A stretch of DNA of 64,000 nt from Saururus chinensis (Eukaryota; Streptophyta; Magnoliopsida; Piperales; Saururaceae): the NCBI GenBank assembly GCA_035235625.1, contig CP141146.1:26592501-26656500 (forward strand), given 5' to 3'. How positions within the stretch are numbered: the stretch's first letter is position 1; each line of letters begins with the position of its first letter. A program made the translations under genes and the position numbers. Below are positions 1 through 10,386 of this stretch, piece by piece. The notes under the pieces are model-generated. The model made no database searches and had not been told where the DNA came from. It was given only the letters and a program-made list of their open reading frames with translations.

Positions 1-79
1 ATTACCTCAATACTCTTCTATTTTTTCTCTCTTAATCTTTCTTTATTTCTCTTATTTTGTAATCATTGTGATAGCCACA

Positions 80-190
80 CAAAGGCAATCCTTGTGGATT
101 CGACCTTCAAGACTACATCCACTTGTGCACTTGCAAGTAATATTACCCTAAGCTTTGGCTCAATTTGATGAATCAATAGTTTAGGTGTAA
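80..190 (+). repeat. Possible LTR-retrotransposon end relic
   Basis: The phrase ccttgtggattcgacc, followed by a run with cacttgtgcacttgc, resembles the 3' end of LTRs in some plant Ty3/gypsy families (Tat/Athila type), where it lies just before the primer-binding site. No primer-binding site, coding domain or partner LTR is seen here, so this is only a short, decayed relic. The call rests on recalled family resemblance. Confidence 0.3.
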
Positions 191-537
191 CACAGAGCGG
201 AGCAGAAAACACAACAAAGCAAATTGGATTATATTAGATTTCATCCGACTATAATAAATCATATCAGATCAGATCTAAGCATATCAGATCAAAACAGGGT
301 ACTTTAGAGAAGATCAAATCTAAAAGGAGCATATTGAAGAAGATCGAATCATAACATATCAGATTCTATCATATCATAGCAAATCAAATATCTTAATTAA
401 TATATTAATAATACTTATTAAGATACACAAGCATATAAATCAAATTAAATTAGAATGTTAGAAATGCTTACTCCTCTGTAGTTCCGAAAGTCACTATGTT
501 TGGAGTGGCTCATTTCCTTTGAGCGTCCTCCCCTTCA
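191..537. other. AT-rich non-coding DNA
   Basis: This stretch is AT-rich and has many short, imperfect repeats of the type atcagatc and atatcagat (about 230-370). I see no reading frame, RNA gene or terminal repeat in it. Confidence 0.5.
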
Positions 538-1035
538 GGTCTAGAGACAGCAGGCAGAACCTCCTCTTGCTTTGGAACATCTTTCTCATTCCATCCGAAG
601 GTGGCAGACATCACCTCTCTTTAACTCGAGGTGTTTCTCTCTTTGCGGCCCAAAGGCGACAGACATAACTTCCCTTTAACCCATGATACTTTACAATTTC
701 TGTGCCTGTAGGCGGCAGACAAAATCTCCCCTACCCATAGATGCTTCTTTCATTATGTGCCCATAGGGAACGAGCGTACTTTCCCCTTACCCAGACTCTT
801 TCCGTGCCCATTGGTTGTAGGAGAAACCTCCCCTTAATCCGGGAATTTTTCTCTCATTGTTGGCCCTTTGGTGGAGAATAGGGCTGCCCCTACTCTAGGC
901 CACTTCCCTCGTTGTTGTCTAATGACGGAGGACAGAGCCTCCTCTTATTGTAGGCTGCTTTCCTTTCTTCGGGGCTTAAGGGTAATTGGCAGAGCCACCT
1001 CTTGCCTTGGGATATTCTCCCCTTATACGGTCACC
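538..1035. repeat. Degenerate minisatellite, period about 55 bp, about 9 units
   Basis: Units begin near 538, 600, 655, 711, 766, 813, 870, 924 and 980, giving lengths of 62, 55, 56, 55, 47, 57, 54 and 56 bp. Each unit starts with a GG-rich core like ggcggcagaca, followed by a pyrimidine-rich stretch of the type cctcccctt, then a T-rich tail ending near tgcccata. Identity between units is low, so the array is old. The period is not a multiple of three, and the one open frame across it (868-1086) does not repeat with the unit, so I regard it as non-coding. Confidence 0.7.
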
Positions 1036-2775
1036 AACTCAAGGAATGAACACTTTCATTACATAGAACACCCTCGAATTCTCTAAGAATGTCACTTGAT
1101 TGGACGAAAATGGACTCATAACGAACTAGAAAACTCTCCTAGTAGTTTGGACAAAAATATGAAGATATAGGAGAAGGCATGCGAGTGTATGACAGAAATC
1201 CAACACGTGCGCATAGATGTGTGACATGTGTCATGCGTGCATGACATCGTGTCCACGGATGGCGTGCACATTAGCGTGCTACCCGTGATCAGCCACGTAA
1301 TTGTGCGGGCCCTGCAATGCGCAGATGGCCGCGATCGTACGGTGTGGTTCGGCTCAGCTCAGCGCTACTTACGTCATCTATTCCAAACTTTTTCTATTAT
1401 TTTATTATTATTTTATTAAAATACAATTCCAACTTCAAAATGCTATAACTTCTTACCCCGAAGTCATAATGGCACGTTCTTGGTAACGATTGACTCGTAT
1501 CGACTAGCCCTTCGAAACTAGACCCACATGGATAGGTTATCCCATACTTTTTAGTGGGCCCCGCCCATGTGGCATGCTTCCTAAGGTTGTTACTTACTAA
1601 GGGCATTATTGATCATTATAACATCTAATGATATTTTTCATGAATCATGTTATCTCGATTAGAATCGAATGAGAATTATATTTAACTGGAAAATATGAAT
1701 ATTAAAAACAAATATAAATATAGATAACACTTTGGATAGATGAAGGATTGAAAGAATTTATTTATTCATGAGTTCTTTGTATCAAAACCACAAAAGATCA
1801 TGAAGGAGAGTTTTCAAGCATCTTATGTATTAAGATCACAAAGAAATAAGAAGAAGAATAATATTAAATGAACATCATTTCAAATAACTAATACTTACTT
1901 GAAACCAATTATGAAACATGAATTGAATTCCATAAGATTATGACAAATCACCTAGTTCGAGGCTTAGAGAGTATTTAGAATAAAACTTTTAAAAAAATTC
2001 AAAAAGAAAGAAGAAAAATGGAGCAGATAGCTCCAAAGAGGAGGGGATGATGCTTGTCCCATGTTTCTCCCCTCTTTTTATATGTGTAGACGGGGTTGCT
2101 TCAAAGGGTAAGTTCAATCACATCCCTTGATTGTTTCTTGATTGGTTGTTTCTTTGGCAATTATTAGAGTATAGATCAATCAAATAAATCAAAGATTGAA
2201 TAGTTATGCCTTTCCACGTCTAACTTGATCCATCAATCATTGGAATTATGAATTTCTTCTTGAGATAGTGATCATAATCAGATAAGATTTCTTTCCAATT
2301 CAAGTGAAATTGTGTCAATCAAATTTTGTTATAGAAAGATATGATGAAAATACAAATGGTGTGTCAATCTACCCAAATAACCCCTTTCCCGAATTTGGAA
2401 CTCTCGATGCAAATTTGAAATCCAATGGGTGTATATGGTTGTGTTCAACTATTTCATGCATGTCTAGACCATGAATAGACCCTTAAATAGTTTTAGGTAG
2501 TTGGGCTTCACTTCCTCTTCAAGTTGTATCCCATCGAAGCCCGTTGGCATGTGAACACAATAGAAGTCTGACTCATTTCTTGCATTTATTCAAATAAACC
2601 TATAACAAATGTAAATAGTGCAAATTAACATGAATAATGATTGGAATAATTGAGTTGAAGACATTGAAAAAAAGTTTTTTCCATATTACCTAGCCCAACA
2701 TTCAAATATTCCATATTATGTTGTTTTTAACACTAAATCCCATACGAACTCCTTTAAAACAAAACTGCACTTAGG
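1036..2775. other. Non-coding, decayed repeat-like DNA
   Basis: No credible gene is visible. The part at 1190-1350 is locally GC- and CG-rich. The part at 1430-1480 (ctataacttcttaccccgaag) resembles a phrase common in plant Ty3/gypsy LTRs, so some of this may be LTR debris. From about 1620 the sequence is AT-rich, with a purine-rich patch near 1990-2050. Short open frames here overlap in several phases and match nothing I recognise. Confidence 0.4.
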
Positions 2776-3021
2776 TCATAAATAGACCCAATCCCTATAT
2801 GTTTCCTCACTAATGAACATTGAAGGAGCATTATTCCGGTAGAGAGGGTTGATCGGCAGCAAGAGGTGAAAGTCACTGGTGGTAGACGCCCATCGACGAC
2901 TCACTAGCGAGTCGCCATAGATTGTAATAGCACTATTATATTCATTATTTCCCAATATGGAAGCTTTCCCAATTGAAAAAACCTTCATTTTACCCGTTTC
3001 AATGACCCATTAACCTTCATA

Positions 3022-3279
3022 ATGGATAGGATTGCTATTTGCATACATTATAATGGGGGCACCACAAATGATGACAAGTATGTTGGTGAAAAGGTACAAC
3101 GGATGAACGTTGACCCCCAGGTGAGGTTCGGTGAGCTGCTGGTGAAAGAACATATGGGGCATATGTATTGTAATTGGCTAATTTCAATGATCAAAACAAT
3201 GTCTAAATGTCATGTATATTTTTATCTTAGGAATCTGAATGGATTTAGTTGTGGTCAAGTCAGATTTAGAATTGCCTGA
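3022..3279 (+). pseudogene. Weak match to the N terminus of a MULE-type transposase
   Basis: An 85-residue open frame starts with an IHYNGG...YVGEKVQ...VDPQ pattern. This resembles the N-terminal segment of plant Mutator-like (MULE) transposases, which often begin with a hydrophobic strand, a glycine-rich turn and a YVGG-like motif. No transposase core, zinc knuckle or terminal inverted repeats were found nearby. It could be a small fragment or chance similarity. Confidence 0.25.
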
Positions 3280-3696
3280 CCTAAAAAATAAGAACAAAAG
3301 TGTTCTCATCTATCAAGGTTGAAGGCTAAGCAAAGTATTGGAGGTAAGATTTTAATTTTCACATACTCACATACACAATTCACTTAGATTAATTTAGATT
3401 GAGTGAATTAATTAAAATTGGGAGTTTCAATCCAAATTAGGGTAAATTGGGAATTTTATTGAACAATCGATCAGTTGCTGCAAATTGTACTATGTCAATT
3501 GATCAATATCCACCCAAATTAGACTATGTAAAATTAAATGAGAGTTTATCAATTGATTGTGGAATAGAAAGATCGATCGCATGGAGAATCATACCCTAAT
3601 TAGAATAGTGAATGATTGATTGATATATGTGTTGCTTGCCTAGTTCTAGAAGAGAATCCAATCCTAATTGAAGTCAAATAATTCAAACTGACTTAA
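3280..3696. other. AT-rich spacer before the first LTR element
   Basis: No gene or clear repeat is seen. The five bases before the LTR (cttaa, 3692-3696) would be the left target-site duplication of the element that follows. The right copy cannot be checked because that LTR is interrupted. Confidence 0.45.
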
Positions 3697-5700
3697 TGTA
3701 ATGACACAGATTTTTTCAGCGGTTTCTACTTGTTTTTGTGGAAAAGAAAAAAATCAAGTTGTTCCTTATAATTAACTTGTATTTTGTTCCATATATGTAT
3801 GTGTACATGGAGTTACGTTTGAAGCTTAAGAGTAAGTGGAGAGGTTTGCGCATAAATTAATCCTTTAGCGTGAAGAGAGGGCTTTGCACCTAAAATACGC
3901 CTTTGGCACATAAGTCAAGGCATTGGTGCACATAATAAAGCTTCAACGCGCGGCGGGAGGCTTTGTTGTGAAAAAGGCGGGCCTGAAGTGTTTACTAGCA
4001 TTTGGGAGCAGTAGGGGAGCCGTGGCGCGTGTACGGAAGTGGCAATGCGTGAAAAAGGAGGCTGATGTGTGTTCAATTAAAAAGTATATAAATGAATAGT
4101 GGATCGTGGCTGAAAAGCCACGACCCAACTGTTCATTCTAGAAGCTCCAAAAAAACTCCAGTCTGTGAAGAAAACCAAGGGCTTTTGCGGACCCTCCATC
4201 ACGCACCCTCCGTTGTTGAAATCTGTCGTTTCTTTCCGAATCTAGCTTCACTTGGCCGCCCCGAGTCTGGTGGTACTGACTAGAGCTGCCACAGTCTCCT
4301 CTTTGTTCCTCCTCACACTACGGGATTTTTGCCCGTTTTTCACAGTTTTGGTCATTCGGAGCGTTGGAGCACCATTTGGCGACCACCGTGCGCCGTATTC
4401 GGCCGGCTGCCACCTCTCCACCCCTCCTCTAGTCAGAGGGTTCCTCCCCAGGCCCTCCTTTCTCCTCTCCAGCCATCCCCCATCCCTCGGTTTCCATTTT
4501 GCACCCAGAAAACCCACTGACCGGGTTAGAAAATAGTGCTGTCCGGTGGTCATTTGGCCTTGCCGGCGGCTGTGGCTGGCCACCGTCTCCTTATTTATCC
4601 TCCTCCTCACCTCTCTACCTTAACCCATGCCCCTCTAGCTCTTATATGTGGGTTTTGGCCTCCGGAACCATGATTGTCGACCTCTACCCGGGATGGTTTT
4701 GGCTTCCAATGATTCGCCACGACACACGGTGACTGACGGTGGAGCTAGTCACCGCACGGAATATGGGTTTGCATATCAGCCCTTTGGGCTGCAGTGTCCA
4801 TCCCCAGCTGCCCCTTGTACTGGTCGACTGGAGGCATGGAGATCAACGGGCATTGAATTGGGACCGAACTATTCATCATGTAAACCCCCGGCAAGCCTAC
4901 GACACTTTCACACCCAAGGGCAACTCATTTTATAGAAAGCGATGCTTGGGTTGGCCAAATTTGCCACTGACGCCGCCACAGTTGTGCTCCCCGATGACAT
5001 TCGTACACTCGGAAAGCGAGGTAGGGGGCTTTGAACTTGTAATTCCATCGTAGCATGCTTGGTATGTTAGAATGCATGCTAGGGCCAATTTAATTACATG
5101 CTTCATAACACGTAATGCTATGGATATCGCGTGTAATGGTATGATATTAGCTTATGCAAATGCTAATTAAATGACATGTTATTGGCTCGACAAATGATTG
5201 ATGTATAGGTTTGCAGTGTAATTATTTGCATGCTAGTAGGACAATATATTTGCATGCATATGCAATGGTTTATGCATATGTTGGATGTGCTATAATCAAA
5301 AGTAGTGTTTGGTTAGATGTGTATGGATTGACATGTGGAATGGCAAATGATTATATCGATAGCATCGATATGTGTACGCTTGATGGGCTGAAATTAGTTT
5401 TGGATTGGATCAGGCTTTGATGCAATGAGCAGAAAGCTTGAGGGTTCTTGGGGCAAACAGACTTAGTTTTGAGTTTACTGGGAGATTATATGATAGTATG
5501 ATTTCAATGGAAAATTAACAGAGGATAAAGTATTTAATTCAAATTGGAATGTTAAGTAAAACTAAAATGTTAACCTTGTGAGTTTGAGACTCTAGTGGTT
5601 CAACGGATTAAGTTCCGTGGTTGAGCTAGCCGGTGATTAATCAGCTGAGCATTTCTCATGTCTAGCCATGGTGTGTATCAAGCAGGAGTTTGTATGTGCA
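3697..5700 (+). repeat. 5' LTR of the first Ty3/gypsy element
   Basis: It starts tgtaatgacac and pairs with the right LTR from 10387 onward. Its right limit is approximate: pairing with the interrupted right LTR runs to about 5665, and the coding region begins by about 5800-5990. No clean primer-binding site was identified. The middle part (about 4100-5050) is unusually GC- and pyrimidine-rich and holds chance open frames on both strands. A TATATAAA box lies at 4085-4092. Confidence 0.75.
4085..4123 (+). promoter_or_regulatory. LTR TATA box with adjacent 8-bp hairpin
   Basis: TATATAAA at 4085-4092 is followed by a perfect 8-bp stem, tcgtggct / agccacga (4104-4111 and 4116-4123), closed by a GAAA tetraloop. 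Transcription would be expected to start about 25-30 bp after the TATA box, so the hairpin lies at or next to the RNA 5' end. The right LTR keeps the TATA box and the stem with one mismatch. The promoter role is inferred from position and motif only. Confidence 0.45.
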
Positions 5701-5959
5701 CTATATTTAAGCCTAGACGTATGATGCTCTATTAAGAGCACTGTATGATTCTGCCCAGGAGTGTCATTGCATGTTTTTTGCCAAGGCTGTTGACTCATAG
5801 CAAGGCTCTTCTACTGGTCGGGAGATATCGGGGCCTATACCCCCTTTGGATCAGACTGCTGAGTTTATGGGTACGATGTTCCAAGGCTTGATATAGTATC
5901 TGCAGGCTCAGGGATATCATATTTCTCAGACGAGATCAGATGAGGTAGATTCAGGCAAA

Positions 5960-6480
5960 GGGACATCTTTAGCAGAGAGGTTCAAGAGATTGCCACGTAC
6001 TTATGATGGCAGAGGAGACCCAGAGGCTGCCTGTGAGTGGGTGGAGGATATGGAGCAGTTATTTGAGGTCATGCAAATTGCCGATGAGAGAAGGGTGGTG
6101 ATGGTCATTTACTCTTTGACAGATGATGCCCGATATTGGTGGAAGTCTGTCAAGCATAATCATTTTCCAGTAGGACAACCTTTGGTGTGGGATAAGTTTG
6201 TGAGGGTATTTTATGAGAAGTATTTTCCGCGACACCTTCGCCGTCAGAAGGAGCTGGAGTTCCTCAGCCTCAAGTAGGGGAGCATGACTGTATTTGAGTA
6301 TGAGACTCATTTTGCTAACCTTCAGAGGTTTGTGGATGGTAGTGGTCTCACAGAGGAGTCTCGAGCCTCCATGTTTGTAGATGGCCTGCATAGTGTAGTT
6401 CGAGCTAAGGTAGTTCTTCATGAGCCTACTACCTTGGCGAGGGTTGTGGAGCTTGCCTCTATTGCTGCGTGCGATTATTA
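5960..6480 (+). pseudogene. gag (capsid) region of the first Ty3/gypsy element
   Basis: Translated segments show the plant retrotransposon gag pattern, with the YWWKS core after an alpha-helical lead and then a region rich in charged residues. Gag would form the particle shell around the element RNA. The region is broken and part of the fossil listed above. A zinc knuckle follows separately near 6800-6870. Confidence 0.7.
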
Positions 6481-6799
6481 GAGAGGCCAGTCTGAGAGAC
6501 ATGAGAAGCAAGGGCTGGCCAGTGGTTCTCGATGGGAGGATTGCAAGAAGAGGTATGGTGAGGTCAACACCTATATGGGCAAGTAGGGAAGACAGCCTCT
6601 GCAACAGTAGTCTCAGCGATAGGTTCGGGCTCCTAGGCAGCTGGTTCTACCTTTCTTGTAGTGACAAGGTCAGAACCGCCAGGGGCAAGTACCACGTTAG
6701 CAGCAGCAGTTGTAGAGACGACCCCCTCAGCCGCGGAGGGACACTGATGATCCTTGCTCCTCTTGTGGTGGGTGCCACATCAGTAGGCCCCGCTACAAG

Positions 6800-6870
6800 A
6801 TGGATAATTGGTGTTACTCCTGTGGTGAGCTGGGGCATTATGCCAGGGACTGTAAGAGGAAGCAGCCAAA
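6800..6870 (+). pseudogene. gag zinc knuckle, CX2CX4HX4C
   Basis: The peptide CYSCGELGHYARDC gives an exact CCHC nucleic-acid-binding knuckle, as in retroelement nucleocapsids. It lies between the capsid-like part and the protease, the expected place. It belongs to the broken Ty3/gypsy element. Confidence 0.8.
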
Positions 6871-6929
6871 GCTAGAGGAACCAACACCTCTCGAGCAGAG
6901 GCCTAGAGTTCAAGGAAGGGTCTTTGTCA

Positions 6930-9780
6930 TCACTTTAGATGAGGCTAGAGCAGCCAACGCTGTCTTTGAGGGTACTATGCTTATCTCTGACTGTTTTGCA
7001 AAAGTTTTGATAGACCCTGGATCTACACACTCTTTTGTGTCACACACATTCATTACTTGTTTACCTTTATAGACGCAAAATATGGCTTATGAGTTATCTA
7101 TTTTGACTCCTATTGGAGATGTGGTTAGCACCCATGAGTTCGTTGCAAGGGTACCTGTTCGATTAGAGAACTGTGAGTGGAGCACAAATTTGGTTGTTTT
7201 AGACTTGTTTGATTTTGATGTGATTCTGGGTATGAATTGGTTAGCTGCTCAGCGAGCAATTGGGGATTGTCACAATAAGCGGGTGATCTTTGAAAGCCCT
7301 GAAGGGCCAAGGGTGGTATTCTAGGGTATTCGGGATAGTGCAACTTCTTGTATTATGTCAGCTATTAAGGCAAAAAGGTGCATAGCCAAGGGTTGCAGAG
7401 CCAACTTGGCATGTGTGTTGGAGAAGCTGTCAATGGGGTCCAAGATAGAGCAATTAGACATTGTTAGGGATTTTTCTGATGTGTTTCCTGACGATCTACC
7501 TGGGTTACCACCAGTGATAGAAGTGGAGTTTGTCATTGAGCTTGTGCCTGACACTAGCCCTATCTCTAAGGCACCGTACAGGATGGCCCGAGTAGAATTG
7601 AAGGAACTTAAAGAGCAGCTAATGGAACTCATTAAAAAAGGATTCATTAGACCGAGTGTTTCATCTTGGGGCACTCCAGTTCTATTTGTAAAGAAGAAAG
7701 ATGGGTCCCTACATTTATGCATTGATTATCGTATGTTGAACCAGGTCACTGTTAAGAATAAGTATCCCTTGCTTAGGATTGATGATCTTTTTTATTAGCT
7801 GCAATTAGCTAAAATTTTCTCAAGGATTGAATTGAGGTTGGGGTACCATCAGCTTTGGATTCGAGATGAGGATATCCCTAAGACAGCTTTTCGGACTCCG
7901 TATGGCAACTCCGAGTTCCTAGTGATGCCATACGGGCTCACTAATGCCCTTACAGCATTTATAGATATGATGAATCGGGTATTTAGGGAATTTTTGGATA
8001 GGTTTGTCATAGTGTTTGTTGATGACATTTTGGTTTATTCCCCTAATCCCGCAGCACATGGAGAGCATCTTCGATTAGTTCTGGAGACCTTGAGGTCTCA
8101 CCATCTATATGCTAAATTTAGTAAATGTGAAATTTGGCTGGATTCAGCAAAATTTTTGGCGCACCTAATCTCGGGTGAAGGGGTATCTGTTGATCCAGCT
8201 AAAGTTGAAGCTGTGATACGGTGGGAGCTGCCTAAGATAGAGGTACAGAGTTTCCTAGGTTTAGCAGGATATTACCAGAGGTTTATCGAAGGGTTTTCTT
8301 CCATTGCCCTTCTGATGACCCAGTTGACAAGAAAAGAAGTCAAATTTGTTTGGGATGAGGCATGTGAGAAAAGCTTTTTAGATCTTAAGAGGAGGTTGAC
8401 TACTGCTCCAATTCTTGCCTTACTGTCAAGGAGCAGAGGGTTTGTTCTATATAGTGATGCCTATGGAAGAGGACTGGGTTGTGTCTTGAAGCAACATGGG
8501 AAGGTGATTGCCTATGCCTCGAGGCAGCTTAAACCCCATGAAGTTAATTACCCGACCCATGACTTAGAATTGGCAGCGGTTGTCTTCGCTCAAAAGATTT
8601 GGCACCATTACCTATATGATGAGACGTTTGATGTTTATATGGATCATAAAAGTTTGAAGTATATTTTCTCACAGAAAGATTTGAATATGCATCAGTGGTG
8701 GTTGGAGTATCTGAAAGATTATGATTTCTCTATTTTATACCACCCAAGAAAGGCAAATGTGGTTGTTGATGCATTGAGTAGGAAATATGAGGGTTTAGCT
8801 GCTCACATGAGGGTGCGAGAGTGGAGACTATTGGAGAAGATTGTAGCCTGTAGACCTGAGTTCCATGTAAGACGTAGGCAGAGTTTTGTGGCTAACCTCA
8901 CGATTCGATCGGCTATTGTAGATAAAGTGATTCGGGCACAACTTGAGGATTCGACAACACAAACATTATTGGATAGACCGGGTTTTTTTAGAGGTGTTGA
9001 TGATGGGATCAGATTCTAGCATAGATTAGTGGTTCCATCCATGCCGAATTTACGACAAGAGTTGTTGCAGGAAGCTCATCACTCCCAGTACACTATCCAT
9101 CCTGGTGGAATGAAGATGTACCGAGATTTGCAACATGGGTTATGGTGGAACGGCATGAAGAAAGACATTGGGGAATGTGTTTCTAGATGCTTGACATGCC
9201 AGCATGTCAAGGCAAAGCATCAGAGACCGTCAAGACCCCTTCAACCATTGGAGATCCCATAGTGGAAGTGGGAGAACATCGCGATGGATTTTGTTGTGGG
9301 TTTACCTCTCACTCAGAAGGGGCATGAGGCGATTTGGGTGATCGTGGACCGGTTGACGAAGTCTGCTCATTTCCTGCCTCTTCGAAGAGAACACCCGCCT
9401 AATGAATTGGTGCAACTTTATGTGGATGAGATCGTAACATTACATGGTGTACCCATTTCCATTCTGTCCAATAGAGATAGCCGGTTCACTTCTCATTTAT
9501 GGCATGGGTTGCAAGAAGCTTTAGGTACGGCCTTAAAGTTTAGCACTGCTTTTCACCCTCAGACGAATGGTCAGTCAGAAAGGACCAATCAGATGCTGGA
9601 GGATATGTTGCGAGCTTGTGCCTTGGATTGGAAGAGTTCTTGGGATTGGCATTTTCCTTTGATTGAGTTTGCATACAATAACAACTATCACTCTAGCATT
9701 GAAATGGCACCATATGAGGCATTGTATGGAAAACCATGTCAGTCACTGACATGTTGGGATGATGTAGGAGAGGGAAGTTA
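6930..9780 (+). pseudogene. pol region: protease, RT, RNase H, integrase (fossil)
   Basis: Domains in order: an aspartic protease with a DPGSTHSF active-site-like motif (about 6990-7050); reverse transcriptase (about 7500-8300) with the catalytic FVDDILVYS block near 8020; RNase H (about 8430-8790) with [10 protein letters not shown] and an HHYLYDETF-like segment; integrase HHCC zinc finger (about 9070-9230); and integrase core (about 9280-9750) with the MDFVVGLP start and a FHPQTNGQSE motif. The order PR-RT-RH-INT is that of Ty3/gypsy. The region is broken by several mutations and is not expected to be functional. Confidence 0.85.
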
Positions 9781-10109
9781 CTCAAGTCAGAGTTAATCCA
9801 GCAGTGCACAAACAAAGTGAAGTTAGCAAGGCAAAGACTTCAGACCACACAAAGCCGTTAGAAAAGCTTTGCTGATCAGAGGCTGAAAAATCTTGAGTTT
9901 GAGGTTGGAGACCATGTATTTTTGCGCGTCTCCCCCACAAAGGGAATTATGCGGTTTGGGGTAAGAGGAAGATTGAGTCCTCGTTATGTGGGTCCTTTAG
10001 AGGATCCTGGAATGGATTGGACCAGTGGCTTAGAGAATTGCCCTGCCACCTTAGTTCATTGGAGTTCATGAAGTCTTCCATGTATCGATGCTCCGGAAGT
10101 ATGTACCCG

Positions 10110-10326
10110 ACCCCTCCCATGTACTTGACTATACTCCTATGGAACTCTGTCCTGACATGACTTTTGAGGAGCGTCCGAGTCGGATTTTGGACAGAAAAGA
10201 ACAAGTCTTGAGGACAAAGATCATTCCTTTAGTGAAGGTCTTATGGCAATACCATACTTTTGAGGAGGCGACTTGGGAAGTCAAGGCAGAGATAAGAGAG
10301 AAATACCCTGAGTTGTTTGCTATGTA
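10110..10326 (+). pseudogene. Chromodomain at the 3' end of pol
   Basis: The translation has the pattern RILDRKEQ...IPLVKVLWQ...EEATWE...KYPELF, the form typical of chromodomains fused to the integrase C terminus of plant chromoviruses. In the family this domain is thought to steer insertion toward particular chromatin. It identifies the element as a chromovirus. Confidence 0.8.
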
Positions 10327-10357
10327 AGTGGTACTGTGTTGTTAACTGAGCAATTTC

Positions 10358-10386
10358 GGGGACGAAATTTCCTAAGTGGGAAATAA
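10358..10386 (+). promoter_or_regulatory. Polypurine tract before the right LTR
   Basis: A purine-rich run (ggggacgaaat, then aagtgggaaa) lies directly before the right LTR start at 10387. This is the expected position of the plus-strand primer of an LTR retrotransposon, and the gacgaaatt phrase is usual in plant chromoviruses. Confidence 0.65.

Noticed and set aside
2776-2988. Minus-strand open frame of 70 codons
   Set aside because: There is no recognised family, splice context or neighbour that supports a gene; it is likely a chance frame.
4248-5053. Several overlapping open frames in the GC-rich middle of the first LTR, and their counterparts at 10932-11604
   Set aside because: They lie in LTR sequence, overlap on both strands, and are not kept in the same frame between the two LTRs. 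High GC content explains the lack of stops.
5590-5635. tRNA-like or Pol III box B phrase (ggttcaacgg) near the end of the first LTR
   Set aside because: It lacks the CC end of a proper B box, has no A box at the right distance, and does not fold into a cloverleaf.
5680-5720. A phrase (tggtgtgtatcaagcaggag) as a tRNA-Met primer-binding site of the first element
   Set aside because: It resembles tggtatcagagcagg only loosely, and the LTR end cannot be fixed independently, so it was not annotated.
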